DNA of 64,000 bases from an uncultured Eubacteriales bacterium (GCA_934457415.1 CAKSHM010000010.1:1-64000); one strand, 5' to 3'; numbered from the stretch's first letter, positions 42,838 to 51,530 are shown. Numbers and translations: made by a program. Notes: generated by a model from the sequence alone, not told the origin.

Positions 42838-43371
42838 TTATAGAGTCCTATTTTTAATTTGATAGCACTTTACATCACATAGTTCATCTGAACCGAATTT
42901 TGCCTTTGCTTTTGAAAAATGTGTGAATTTCATATCACATTTCTCCATAACCCTGCCGGAAGCTATATTTTCCACATGATGATCTGCGATAACCGTTTCA
43001 ACACCATCATTAAAAAGTTCGGTTATTACTGCTTTCAAGGATTCCGTTAGATAGCCGTTATTCCAATAATCATATGCTAAAACATAGCCAACTTCAGCAG
43101 TCTTTTTATCTTCTGATAAATCAATAACATCAATTACACCAATTAGGTTGTTGCCATCTCTAAGAGTAATACCCCAACGGTAATCGAACCCTTTCTCTGT
43201 TTGGCTTTTATACATTTTTAGCAGTTGTTTCGTTTCTTCAATACTTTTATGCGGATGCCAACGGCAATAGCGAGCAACACGCTCATCCCAAGTCCAATTT
43301 TTAAACATTTCTGCTGCATCCGTTTCGTTAAGCGGTCTAAGTAACAGCCGTTGAGTTTTAATAATACTCAT
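42838..43371 (-). CDS. GNAT acetyltransferase (RimJ/RimL-like), 177 aa
   Basis: It begins IIKTQRLLLRPLNETDAAEM, the classic RimJ/RimL opening, with WGITLRDGNNLIGVIDVIDL and GYVLAYDYWNNGYLTESLKA as acetyl-CoA-binding core. It acetylates an amine on a protein or small molecule; the substrate is unknown. Its start lies 2 nt from the stop of the upstream kinase-like gene. Confidence 0.83.
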   Translation of the reverse strand: MSIIKTQRLLLRPLNETDAAEMFKNWTWDERVARYCRWHPHKSIEETKQLLKMYKSQTEKGFDYRWGITLRDGNNLIGVIDVIDLSEDKKTAEVGYVLAYDYWNNGYLTESLKAVITELFNDGVETVIADHHVENIASGRVMEKCDMKFTHFSKAKAKFGSDELCDVKCYQIKNRTL

Positions 43372-43373
43372 AA

Positions 43374-43877
43374 TTAGTTCTCCATATCAATTACTCTTTT
43401 GACTTCTTTTCGGTTTTTAATCCACATAGTTTTCTGTGTATAATGGCTAAGTGTCTTTCTGATTTCAACCATATTTTTATTTTTGAAAGTATCAGTCCAT
43501 TTGAGTAGGTTATAAACCGATTTCAAGGTTTCTCTTTTACCTTTTTCAAGACCGAGTTTTCTTTTTATCGTGCGCTTAATTATTCTATATTTATAAACTC
43601 GTTTAGGTATATCAAGCACATAGATTTTATCTGCATCCTCAAAACACTTTCCAACCCAAGCATAATATACACCCTCGATTATCCAACTCTCATTTTTCAG
43701 AATATCATTTAGCAGTGAGGTTCGTTTCTCTATAGGCATTTTAACACCATAACCGTCTGCATTATTATTCCACTGGATATCATCTAAATCAAAGTGAGGG
43801 ACATTATACTTTTCACTTAGCGCCTTCGCTAAATATGTTTTGCCCGAACCACTGCACCCGATTATATGTATTTTCAT
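43374..43877 (-). CDS. P-loop kinase-like (AAA/adenylate-kinase type) protein, 167 aa
   Basis: Walker A GCSGSGKTYLAKAL (residues 7-20), HFDLDDIQW as the acidic motif, then SWIIEGVYYAWVGKCFEDAD with an Arg-rich lid (KRTIKRKLGLEKGKRETL). It resembles the proteins often labelled DNA topology modulation protein or shikimate/adenylate-kinase-like; the phosphate acceptor is unknown. It sits 3 nt from the next gene in the operon. Confidence 0.75.
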   Translation of the reverse strand: MKIHIIGCSGSGKTYLAKALSEKYNVPHFDLDDIQWNNNADGYGVKMPIEKRTSLLNDILKNESWIIEGVYYAWVGKCFEDADKIYVLDIPKRVYKYRIIKRTIKRKLGLEKGKRETLKSVYNLLKWTDTFKNKNMVEIRKTLSHYTQKTMWIKNRKEVKRVIDMEN

Positions 43878-43880
43878 AAC

Positions 43881-44990
43881 TTACATCTTCCAAAATTCAA
43901 TATCATTATAAACAAATTCTGCTTTTTTGTTTTCAGAGAACTTATCTATGGGATAGCCCATTGGAATCAACTCAATATACCGTGAAGTTTCCGTACGACC
44001 GTCAACACCGTCTTTATTAAGGGTACAACGTGCAAAACGAAATGTGTTTTTAGTCATATAATTTCTATGATACTCTTTGGCAAATCCATTACCATTATAG
44101 TCAGACGTGGGATTTTCAAAAATCGGCTCATCTGCGAGTAATAATTCTCTTAAACGAGGAAGAGAAACATATTCTCCGTCTTTGTCTTTCAAATACAATC
44201 TCCATGTCGGATCTAACATAATTCGTTTCCCTGATGGCAACAGACAATCCACTACCACGTGGCAATCATCGAACGGGTCTTCATACGGCAAACAAGTAAT
44301 ATGCTGTGCTTTTATTCCATTTAAACGAAGTAAAGAGGCTAAAAGTATTGCAAGACCACGACAGTTTGTTTTGTTATCGTTTCTTTCGCAAAACTCAATA
44401 ATGTCGGTGATTTTTCTACCGGAACTCATTCCACCTGTACCGTTATGTCCAAAGTGGTCACACACAAAATCCAGAAGTTTGAAAACGATCTTGTCTGTTC
44501 GAGTATCTAAACCATCTATGTAGTCGTTATAATTGTACTTTTGCAGTATTTTAGGTGCATCTCCACCCAATACAAATTCGTTACTGCAGCCGTACTCTTT
44601 GTTTCGGTCATATTCCGGATATTCTTTAAGAATTTCTATTCTTGTTTTATCAGAATTTGGGACAAACACTTCCGGTGCAACAAATTTATATGGTGCATCT
44701 TCAGGGACATCGTCAATTTTCTCATACTTTACAGGAGTTTCTTTACCATGCTGTGTGTAAAATCCTTCAAGCTTGCCATCGGCATACTTGACGTGATAAA
44801 CCATACGATAATATTCATCATTTATTTCATAGCAAAATAAACCGTCTTTTTCATAAACACAGTTAGGCTCAAAGTTATAATAGCCACTGGAAGTAAAAGA
44901 TATTTTCATACGAAGTGGGTTTTCATCAAAAATATTGATGGTTTCGCCCATATCTTTTTTATACCATTTTCCAACTAATCGTTTATCCAT
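43881..44990 (-). CDS. Transglutaminase-like cysteine protein, 369 aa
   Basis: The N-terminal part (1-85) is beta-rich and lipocalin-like (LVGKWYKKDMGETINIFDEN). The C-terminal part is a transglutaminase-like fold with Cys in NKTNCRGLAILLASLLRL, His in DDCHVVVDCLL and Asp in IMLDPTW. The triad is complete, so an amidase or peptidase-like reaction is likely. I chose the ATG at 44990, with AAAGG upstream. Confidence 0.72.
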   Translation of the reverse strand: MDKRLVGKWYKKDMGETINIFDENPLRMKISFTSSGYYNFEPNCVYEKDGLFCYEINDEYYRMVYHVKYADGKLEGFYTQHGKETPVKYEKIDDVPEDAPYKFVAPEVFVPNSDKTRIEILKEYPEYDRNKEYGCSNEFVLGGDAPKILQKYNYNDYIDGLDTRTDKIVFKLLDFVCDHFGHNGTGGMSSGRKITDIIEFCERNDNKTNCRGLAILLASLLRLNGIKAQHITCLPYEDPFDDCHVVVDCLLPSGKRIMLDPTWRLYLKDKDGEYVSLPRLRELLLADEPIFENPTSDYNGNGFAKEYHRNYMTKNTFRFARCTLNKDGVDGRTETSRYIELIPMGYPIDKFSENKKAEFVYNDIEFWKM

Positions 44991-45004
44991 TATATTAATA
45001 CCTT

Positions 45005-45456
45005 TCATCTGCTACTCAAAAGTTGCAACTTACAATTGATTTCATACATAGCAACCTTATTAGAATCCCATTTTAATAGTTTTCACGCCTCATTATATAT
45101 GTAAGCCATTTATATTCAGTATGTTCATTTGATAGCGTAAGCTCTGAATCACACTCAAAGGCAAACGAATATTCGGGAATAACAACGGTATTTTTATCCC
45201 AATGTTGCCGTCTGCTTTCATCAATAACTTCTGCAGGAACATATGCAATACAAGTGAGTTGCTTAATATTTATAGGATCAACACCAACCTCTTCTATTGT
45301 TTCTCTTTTGGCTGCTTGGGTAGGTGTTTCTCCATTTTCTCCGCATCCGGCAATAAACTGCCAATAGCTACTATCTGCTCTGCGAAGGATACAGAACAAT
45401 GGCTTACCGTCAACGACACGATATGGAATTGATAATATTTGATAAGGTTCACGCAT
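45005..45456 (-). pseudogene. NUDIX hydrolase with a frameshifted 3' end
   Basis: The first 117 codons are a good NUDIX enzyme (box GCGENGETPTQAAKRETIEE, then VGVD), close to the dihydroneopterin-triphosphate type. After KWLTY the frame runs off to an early stop (45073-45075). The expected tail, NEA then KLLKWDSNKVAMYEINCKL, is readable in another frame down to 45005 and contains one TGA where TGG would be expected. A 2-nt insertion in a TATATA tract explains the shift. The truncated 127-aa product keeps the NUDIX box and may still fold. Confidence 0.7.
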
Positions 45457-46139
45457 TATTTACCCTCCACGAAATCAATTAATTGTTTCAAATTCTGAAT
45501 ACTCCACTTATCAGTATTGTTGCCACTTCGATCTATTAAGAAAGAGGTGAAACCTTGTTCTCTTGCTCCATCAGCTTCAGGTTTATAATCATCAACATAT
45601 AAACATTCTTCCGGCAAAACACCTTGCGCATTGAGTGCGGCATTAAAAATTATAGGACTTGGTTTTCCTGCCCCTACTAAAGAGCTAGCGGCAAAGGAAG
45701 TGAAGTATTTAGCAATTCCTAATTGCTGCAGAGTGTATTCAAGTGATGGTGAGGTGTCGCTTATGACGCCCATTTTATATCCGTTCTTATAAAAATACTC
45801 TAACACTTCTACGGTTTCAGGAAACAAAGCACGGTCTCCATTACACCATAGTTCATTAAACAATAACTTTGCTCGACCATCTATATTCTTTTTAACACCT
45901 TCATCAAAGAGTAGCTGACGATAGAACCTTTTGAAAAATTCCCTTTCATCATCAACTGTTTTATACCAAGGCTTTTTTCCTTCGCTTGCGAGGTTAAAAA
46001 GAGTCATCATTTTATCGTAGGACAGTTTGAAAGGCTTACCACTCCATTCGCTAATTATCTGATCTCGCCAAATTTCTTTTTCTTTGTCAAAATATGTGAG
46101 TGTACCATCACGATCGAAAAAGATAGCTTTATATTTCAC
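45456..46139 (-). CDS. HAD-superfamily hydrolase, 227 aa
   Basis: A phosphatase of the haloacid dehalogenase superfamily: DxDGT motif FFDRDGTLTYF (D9, D11), an alpha-helical cap (about 25-105), motif II MGVISDTSPSLEYTL, motif III Lys in GAGKPSPIIF and motif IV YVDDYKPEADGA. All are intact. The substrate is unknown. It overlaps the AraC gene by 4 nt and the NUDIX gene by 1 nt. Confidence 0.88.
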   Translation of the reverse strand: MKYKAIFFDRDGTLTYFDKEKEIWRDQIISEWSGKPFKLSYDKMMTLFNLASEGKKPWYKTVDDEREFFKRFYRQLLFDEGVKKNIDGRAKLLFNELWCNGDRALFPETVEVLEYFYKNGYKMGVISDTSPSLEYTLQQLGIAKYFTSFAASSLVGAGKPSPIIFNAALNAQGVLPEECLYVDDYKPEADGAREQGFTSFLIDRSGNNTDKWSIQNLKQLIDFVEGK

Positions 46140-47062
46140 CTAATCTCATCCTTTCGTTTTTGCACAGACGATTTACGAAATTCGGCAGGTGTTGTGCCTG
46201 TTATTTCCTTAAAAATACGGTTAAAGTGTTGAACTGTTTTGAATCCAACCATGTTTGCAATATCCTTAATAGGAACATCAGTAAAAGCGAGTTGTTTTTT
46301 TGCAATAGTAACTCGGTATTGCATCAAATATTCGATTGCAGTGCAACCAAGCTCTTCTTTCATTAGTGCGGTAAGGGTTGTATGGTTTATTCCGGCATTA
46401 GCCGATATATCAGAGAGGGTTATACTGTCGCCATAATGGCTCTCTATATACAACACCGCATCACTAAGTTTGGGATTTTTAATAATTGGCGCGTTATCCG
46501 ATTTTTGGTGGGTTAAACCATAGCCAATAAGACCGTACATACGCTCCAAAGCAATAATAATCTCCATAAAGTAGGAACGGCCTCTACAAGACCAATACCA
46601 ATCTCTTTGCTCTGTTAATTCCTCTAACATATAATCAGCAGATTGTTCGATTTTTTCTACCTGTGTCTCAGCAATAGGAATCACATACGCTTTTTGGGTA
46701 AACGGTTTTAACATAAACATATCGTGGGTGGTTGCAATATCGCCATATTTACTGGAACGTAAAAGTTCAAAGGTCATATTAATATTTAAGAATTTAGGAT
46801 GGAAGTACACACAGGTGTATCTAGCTTTTGATTTTGAAATCAACACAGGGTTTTCGCATTCATCGAAACATAAAAACGATGGTGCGGTAGCAGTGATTTT
46901 CTCACAACCAATTTTAAATTCTAATTTTCCTTTGGTGAGTATAACGAGTAAAAAACACTTGTCCTTAATATTGATATTTTCAAGCAAACCGTTCTTAACG
47001 CACTCAACAAAAGCAACCTTTCCTTCATTATACTTTCTGCCAACTGTAATTGTTCCATACAT
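46136..47062 (-). CDS. AraC-family transcriptional regulator, 308 aa
   Basis: An N-terminal cupin-like sensing domain (1-160) is followed by two HTH motifs at the C-terminus (SDISANAGINHTTLTALMKE and IKDIANMVGFKTVQHFNRIF, then TGTTPAEFRK). It is the first gene of the nine-gene minus-strand operon ending near 40.0 kb and probably activates it. It diverges from the retron operon across a 187-bp spacer. Confidence 0.88.
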   Translation of the reverse strand: MYGTITVGRKYNEGKVAFVECVKNGLLENINIKDKCFLLVILTKGKLEFKIGCEKITATAPSFLCFDECENPVLISKSKARYTCVYFHPKFLNINMTFELLRSSKYGDIATTHDMFMLKPFTQKAYVIPIAETQVEKIEQSADYMLEELTEQRDWYWSCRGRSYFMEIIIALERMYGLIGYGLTHQKSDNAPIIKNPKLSDAVLYIESHYGDSITLSDISANAGINHTTLTALMKEELGCTAIEYLMQYRVTIAKKQLAFTDVPIKDIANMVGFKTVQHFNRIFKEITGTTPAEFRKSSVQKRKDEIR

Positions 47063-47190
47063 CCACCACCTTAAACTGTTTGTATTTTACCATATTTCAA
47101 CTTTCCCTTCAATGTTCAATTATTATCTGATTTATAATTTCTTTTATCTAAAATTAAATTTCATATAAAAATCAGGTCATATACTAACGA

Positions 47191-47219
47191 TTGATTTTTC
47201 AAATGCAAAATGGTATAAT
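47191..47219 (+). promoter_or_regulatory. Promoter of the retron operon
   Basis: TTGATT (47191-47196), a 17-nt spacer and TATAAT (47214-47219), 31 bp before the PRTase-like start codon. It is the only good plus-strand promoter seen upstream of the five components. Confidence 0.75.
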
Positions 47220-47249
47220 ATTCCTATAATTTACAAAAAGGAATTTATT

Positions 47250-48197
47250 ATGACAAAAGATGACGCTTTGAAATTGTTTTATGAAAACAATAATATTAAT
47301 CCTAAAACAATTCATCCACATGACCGAATAGCAGAACTCCCTAAAAAGTTAGATGATTGGCTTCTAAATATTGATTCTAAAGATCATGCTGTTTTTTTGG
47401 ATGCTTTTAGCAGATACATATACCTAACCCAAGAAGAATGTCAGGATAGGTTTGTGCAGTTAGTTGATTTACTAGAAAAAGACCTTGCAAAATATACAAT
47501 CAATTTGAAAGACGTACTTTATGTTACTGTAGAATCATCTAGTGGTATTAAATCCGGTAGTGATAATGTTCGCTCAGACATTCAAATTTATAATTTCAAC
47601 AGAATTGATAACGAACAAGTATTAGCCTCACAATCAAAATTTTCTAAAGACCCATTGAGAGATATTAAAGCTGTTGTATTTGTTGATGATATAATCGGAA
47701 CAGGAAAAACCATTTGGCGCGTCTTGAATGAATTTTGCGACAAACACAATATAGATGGTTATAACAACCCAAAACTATATTATATGTGCTTAACACCAAC
47801 TCAGAGAGCGATAAAACATCTTAATGATAATTTTGAAAAATTCAACTATAAAGTTACTGCTATTTACAAGGATGAATGGATTTCTGCTAAACATTTTACC
47901 AAAAACACACACGAATATAGTACAATTGAGAAATATGAAAAACTAATTGGAGATTTTTTTGCTGAAACAGAATATCCTTACTGTATGGGGTTCGAAAAAT
48001 GTCGCCTGTTGATTTCATTTTATTATAACACACCCAACAACACCATAAGTGCTTTTTGGCGACCTACTGATTTCAATAAACCTCCCTTTATACGAAAAGG
48101 CATGGAATGCAAAAGACCAAATGTTTCAGATTTAACAAACAAGAAAAAGCAGTCTGATGCAAATTCATATGCGTTTGCTGCTAGTAGGAGTGAATAA
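47250..48197 (+). CDS. Retron-associated phosphoribosyltransferase-like protein, 315 aa
   Basis: The PRPP-binding signature VVFVDDIIGTGKTIWRV (D146, D147, then GTGKT) marks a type I phosphoribosyltransferase fold. An N-terminal helical part (1-60) and a C-terminal extension (240-315) go beyond ordinary nucleotide-salvage enzymes. This fits the conflict-associated PRTase group that, as I recall, defines one retron type together with a winged-helix partner. It overlaps the winged-helix gene by 1 nt (TAATG). Base, substrate and activity are unknown. Confidence 0.75.
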   Translation: MTKDDALKLFYENNNINPKTIHPHDRIAELPKKLDDWLLNIDSKDHAVFLDAFSRYIYLTQEECQDRFVQLVDLLEKDLAKYTINLKDVLYVTVESSSGIKSGSDNVRSDIQIYNFNRIDNEQVLASQSKFSKDPLRDIKAVVFVDDIIGTGKTIWRVLNEFCDKHNIDGYNNPKLYYMCLTPTQRAIKHLNDNFEKFNYKVTAIYKDEWISAKHFTKNTHEYSTIEKYEKLIGDFFAETEYPYCMGFEKCRLLISFYYNTPNNTISAFWRPTDFNKPPFIRKGMECKRPNVSDLTNKKKQSDANSYAFAASRSE

Positions 48198-48526
48198 TGG
48201 ATTACGAAGAAAAAACTTTAGATTGCTTGATATTGGGTATGCTAAGGCAAGATCCTACCTGTGATTTAACATATATATCAGAAGAACTCAAATTACCTAA
48301 AACTGAAATAATGAAACACATTCGATATCTATGTGATAACGACTTCTTAACACTCAATAATAATAGATTTTATACAACAGCACACGGAAACAGTATAGCA
48401 ATTCATCCGCAATCAGTATCACATTATGAATATCTTAACACAGATGCACAAGCTACTGTAGACTTCGATTGGGAAGAATGCTCATATCTACCAACTCCAA
48501 AAAGTTTTTCAGCCAAGAAAAAATAG
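48197..48526 (+). CDS. Winged-helix DNA-binding protein of the retron, 109 aa
   Basis: A short winged-helix domain: YEEKTLDCLILGMLRQDP, then TYISEELKLPKTEIMKHIRY as the recognition region, then FLTLNNNRFYTTAHG as the wing. The C-terminal 40 residues are less ordered and basic at the end. It is coupled to the PRTase gene and ends 8 nt before the msr-msd RNA. In PRTase-type retrons this partner is thought to bind the effector or the DNA copy; here that is inferred. Confidence 0.72.
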   Translation: MDYEEKTLDCLILGMLRQDPTCDLTYISEELKLPKTEIMKHIRYLCDNDFLTLNNNRFYTTAHGNSIAIHPQSVSHYEYLNTDAQATVDFDWEECSYLPTPKSFSAKKK

Positions 48527-48533
48527 TTTAATC

Positions 48534-48692
48534 AACGGGAGATCGTTAGCTAAGAGGTGCATTCGCCTCATATTAAGAACGGCACTAACTGATGTTGCAG
48601 AGCGCTTACTTGCGCTCTCTTCGTTCTCTTAGTAACCGCTCTGCAACATCAAATGTTTTAATTAATTATATTTTACGTAGCGATCTCCCGTT
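48534..48692 (+). ncRNA. Retron msr-msd RNA
   Basis: The a1/a2 closing stem is perfect over 12 bp: AACGGGAGATCG (48534-48545) with CGATCTCCCGTT (48681-48692). Directly after a1 comes TTAGC, with the expected branching guanosine at 48549. The msr hairpin is GAGGTG-CATT-CGCCTC (48554-48569). The msd stem is a perfect 14 bp, GATGTTGCAGAGCG (48591-48604) with CGCTCTGCAACATC (48637-48650), around a 32-nt loop. It lies between the winged-helix gene and the reverse transcriptase, as retron RNAs do. The RNA is followed by a T-run. Confidence 0.88.
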
Positions 48693-48709
48693 TTTTTAGA
48701 AGGTTTAAT

Positions 48710-49717
48710 ATGGATAACAATTATATAATCAAGCTAAAACACGGACTGTATGAAAAAGAATATGACGATAAGTTTATTAATCGTTGCTGTAAATATGCAG
48801 AAAAATTAATAAATAAAAAACTCCCAGTGTTTTTCGACGAAGAACATATTCACCGTGTTTTGCGTACTCAAGGAATATCATTAGAAAATAATTATCATGC
48901 GTTCGATTTAATTAGCGACAACAAAATTAGGACAATACTTGCACCAAGCAAAAGATTGAAAGCACGGCAGCGTTGGATACTTGAAAACATATTAAATAAG
49001 ATTAAAGTATCTAAATACGCACAAGGTTTTGAATTGAATCGTTCTATTAAAACTCATGCCGAACTTCACGCAAATCATGATTTTGTTGTTTGTATGGATA
49101 TAAAGGATTTCTTTCCATCAATCACCGAGGAAAAGGTATTTGCTATATTTAAGAATATCGGATACACATCGCGCGCATCACAGGAACTTGCCAAACTTTG
49201 TTGTTTTAAAGGAGTGCTACCGCAAGGTGCCCCGACTAGTCCTAAACTTGCAAATATAATTTGCAAAAGAATGGATTGGGAAATACAAAGATATGCGAAG
49301 GAGAATGACATTACATATTCAAGATACGCTGATGATCTTACATTTTCTTCTAATAGCGAGATGTCACAATTGATACCGGAAATAACTTCAATAGTCAATA
49401 AATATGATTTCAGTATCAATACTGAAAAGACACAATCTTTTACTTGCGGAGAACCAAAATTTATTACGGGATTAGTGGTTCAAAACGGAACCGTTCGTGT
49501 TCCAAAACGTTATAAGCGTGAACTTAAAAAAGAAATTCATTATTGTCAAAAATTTGGGGTTTTAATTCATTTACAAAACTCTAATGCCACGCATTTCGTT
49601 AATTATCGTGAACATCTTTATGGTAAAGCGTATTATGTTCATATGATAGAGCCCGACATCGGAGAGAAGTTTCTTGACGAGCTTGATAAAATATACTGGC
49701 CGGAGTATATGCTATAA
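48710..49717 (+). CDS. ret: Retron reverse transcriptase, 335 aa
   Basis: The RT primes from the msr guanosine and copies the msd. Motifs seen: VCMDIKDFFPSI (D130, motif A), LPQGAPTSPKLANII, YSRYADDLTFSS (YADD 206-209, motif C) and the retron-type FITGLVVQNGTVRVPKRYKR (VTG-like motif 252-254). There is no maturase or endonuclease domain, and the length is typical of retrons, which excludes a group II intron. The ATG follows GAAGG, 17 nt after a2. Confidence 0.92.
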   Translation: MDNNYIIKLKHGLYEKEYDDKFINRCCKYAEKLINKKLPVFFDEEHIHRVLRTQGISLENNYHAFDLISDNKIRTILAPSKRLKARQRWILENILNKIKVSKYAQGFELNRSIKTHAELHANHDFVVCMDIKDFFPSITEEKVFAIFKNIGYTSRASQELAKLCCFKGVLPQGAPTSPKLANIICKRMDWEIQRYAKENDITYSRYADDLTFSSNSEMSQLIPEITSIVNKYDFSINTEKTQSFTCGEPKFITGLVVQNGTVRVPKRYKRELKKEIHYCQKFGVLIHLQNSNATHFVNYREHLYGKAYYVHMIEPDIGEKFLDELDKIYWPEYML

Positions 49718-49733
49718 CATAAAGGAGATTAAC

Positions 49734-50525
49734 ATGATAGAAAACACAAACAAAACTGTTTTTATTAGTCACTCAACTATTGATACACGATTGCATAATT
49801 GTTTTTTGAATTTATTAGTAAATGGATTTGGTATAAGCAAAGATTGTGTATTTAGCAGTTCAATTGCAAGGAATATACAAACTAGTGATAATTTTATTGA
49901 AACCATAAAAAGCAATATAAAAAATTGTGATGTTATAATTCTTTTAATTACATCATCTTATATGCGTAGTTCTTTTTGTTTGGCAGAACTGGGTGCAGCT
50001 TGGGCGCTTGAAAAGAGAATAGTTCCAATTATTATGGACCCTATAAGTGTAAAAGAATATAATAAAACGCCATTGCAAGGTTTGCAATTCAGAAAATTAG
50101 ATGGTCTACGCATTGTTTATGATGAGTTTTTTGATTTTGGATTAATTTCCCGACCTGATACTGAAGAATTCAGTAAGCACTATAAAGAGTTTCTTGAAAC
50201 TATTCGATTTGCTGAAAAAGATGGCAATAAATTTGTTGCAACCATTGTGCAAGATAGAGCAGGCATGAACTGCAATAGTAATTTACAGGGAAAACGATGC
50301 CTAAAACTAGATTCACTTATTCCTTTGAACAACTTACCCGTAAATGGTGAAACGCATTGGCTCTTTTTTGATGATAACAAAGAGAAATATGGAAATCCTC
50401 AAGTTGGTGATGTTGTTAAATTTCTTGTACATAGCACAAAATTTTATCCCGAACCTTGGGGTGATGGGCTTGAGAACACAAGAAACATTTATCCAAAATC
50501 GAAATTAGAAATTTTAAATAAGTAA
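49734..50525 (+). CDS. TIR-domain effector in the retron operon, 263 aa
   Basis: The TIR domain is in residues 1-150: KTVFISHSTIDTRLHNCFLN (strand A and first helix), CDVIILLITSSYMRSSFCLA and ELGAAWALEKRIVPII. The likely catalytic Glu is E85 (FCLAELGAAW), the position used by NAD-cleaving TIRs. The C-terminal 110 residues (VATIVQDRAGMNC to the end) match nothing I know. The ATG at 49734 has AAAGGAG upstream, 16 nt after the RT stop, so it is co-transcribed and followed by the operon terminator. Confidence 0.85.
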   Translation: MIENTNKTVFISHSTIDTRLHNCFLNLLVNGFGISKDCVFSSSIARNIQTSDNFIETIKSNIKNCDVIILLITSSYMRSSFCLAELGAAWALEKRIVPIIMDPISVKEYNKTPLQGLQFRKLDGLRIVYDEFFDFGLISRPDTEEFSKHYKEFLETIRFAEKDGNKFVATIVQDRAGMNCNSNLQGKRCLKLDSLIPLNNLPVNGETHWLFFDDNKEKYGNPQVGDVVKFLVHSTKFYPEPWGDGLENTRNIYPKSKLEILNK

Positions 50526-50566
50526 AACTGAGCCAATCCAATTACATCGGATTGGCTCAGTTTTTT
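50524..50566 (+). terminator. Terminator of the retron operon
   Basis: A perfect 16-bp stem AAAACTGAGCCAATCC/GGATTGGCTCAGTTTT with a T6 run, starting at the TIR stop codon. It can also serve the opposing HEPN operon. Confidence 0.92.
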
Positions 50567-50639
50567 ACCTTTAGGCAAGAAAGAATAAATAAAAGCCGGT
50601 CGGTATTGATTTCTGCTCTCTAAAAATATGTAAAAGTTT

Positions 50640-51500
50640 TTAATACAAATCTTCAATTGGAGGCAAAATCTCTCCTAAGTATATATTAAATCCATCATCA
50701 TGATTGATATATTTATGCCATTCTCTTTTTGTTGCTAAACTACAATAAATAAATTGATGAGATGAAACCATTTTTACAGTTGGCTTGAAAACAAACTCTT
50801 TTCCTTCTCCTACTTTTTTATCGTGCATGAACCATGCAATTTCATAAAAATCTTCCGGAAAGTTTGCATCAACTTCAACCCATACTTTATACTCGTCACC
50901 TGGTCTAAGTCTGATATCTTCAAATGATAAGGATAACTTTTCTCGTTTAGCTTCGTCCCTATAACCACATCTGCCAAAAGAATCTTCTACTTTAATGAAA
51001 ACAGGAACATTGTAATCGCGTTCTCTACCTGTTTTAATATAGTACTTTTGATAGCAATCAATGAAATCATGAGAATAGCATATTGCTTTTTCAGCATCCC
51101 TATAGGAAATCGGATTCCCATGATACAACTTATTTCTTATATCTTTCAAGATCGATAATCTATTTCTAACTTCTTCTTGTCCTGAAAAATCAGCTTCTAA
51201 AATTTCTTTAAAAAACTCATTGTAAAAACTGTCTTTACATAAAAAATATGCAATATCTTCCATAAGGATAGCATCAATTTTTCGTGGAAATCTATTAGGA
51301 TTTTCTGTCATTCTATCAGATACTATTCTTTGAGTTTCGCTCCTAATTAAATTTTCGCCATTTTCAAACTTATATTCAAAATAATCTCTTCCATATTTTT
51401 CAGTGAATTTATCATTAATGATACGTCTAGACCAATGTTCTAAAGACTCTAAAATTTCCTTTGCACTATTTCTGATTTCTGTTTCATTAAATCTAATCAC
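50640..51500 (-). CDS. HEPN-domain protein, 286 aa
   Basis: The first 160 residues are helical and contain the HEPN RNase-like motif in DIRNKLYHGNP (R122, H127; R-x4-H), preceded by KDSFYNEFFKEILEADFSGQ as in Swt1/DUF4145-like HEPNs. The C-terminal 120 residues are beta-rich (VPVFIKVEDSFGRCG, EYKVWVEVDANFPEDFYEIA), perhaps a sensing domain. HEPN proteins are common RNA-cleaving effectors in defence systems. It is the last gene of a four-gene minus operon with Fic and DUF2971. Confidence 0.6.
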   Translation of the reverse strand: MIRFNETEIRNSAKEILESLEHWSRRIINDKFTEKYGRDYFEYKFENGENLIRSETQRIVSDRMTENPNRFPRKIDAILMEDIAYFLCKDSFYNEFFKEILEADFSGQEEVRNRLSILKDIRNKLYHGNPISYRDAEKAICYSHDFIDCYQKYYIKTGRERDYNVPVFIKVEDSFGRCGYRDEAKREKLSLSFEDIRLRPGDEYKVWVEVDANFPEDFYEIAWFMHDKKVGEGKEFVFKPTVKMVSSHQFIYCSLATKREWHKYINHDDGFNIYLGEILPPIEDLY

Positions 51501-51530
51501 TTTAACACTTCCTTGTATAATTTGTATCTT

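Noticed and set aside
48710..49717. Group II intron reverse transcriptase
   Set aside because: The protein is 335 aa, lacks maturase and endonuclease domains, and is preceded by a proper msr-msd RNA.
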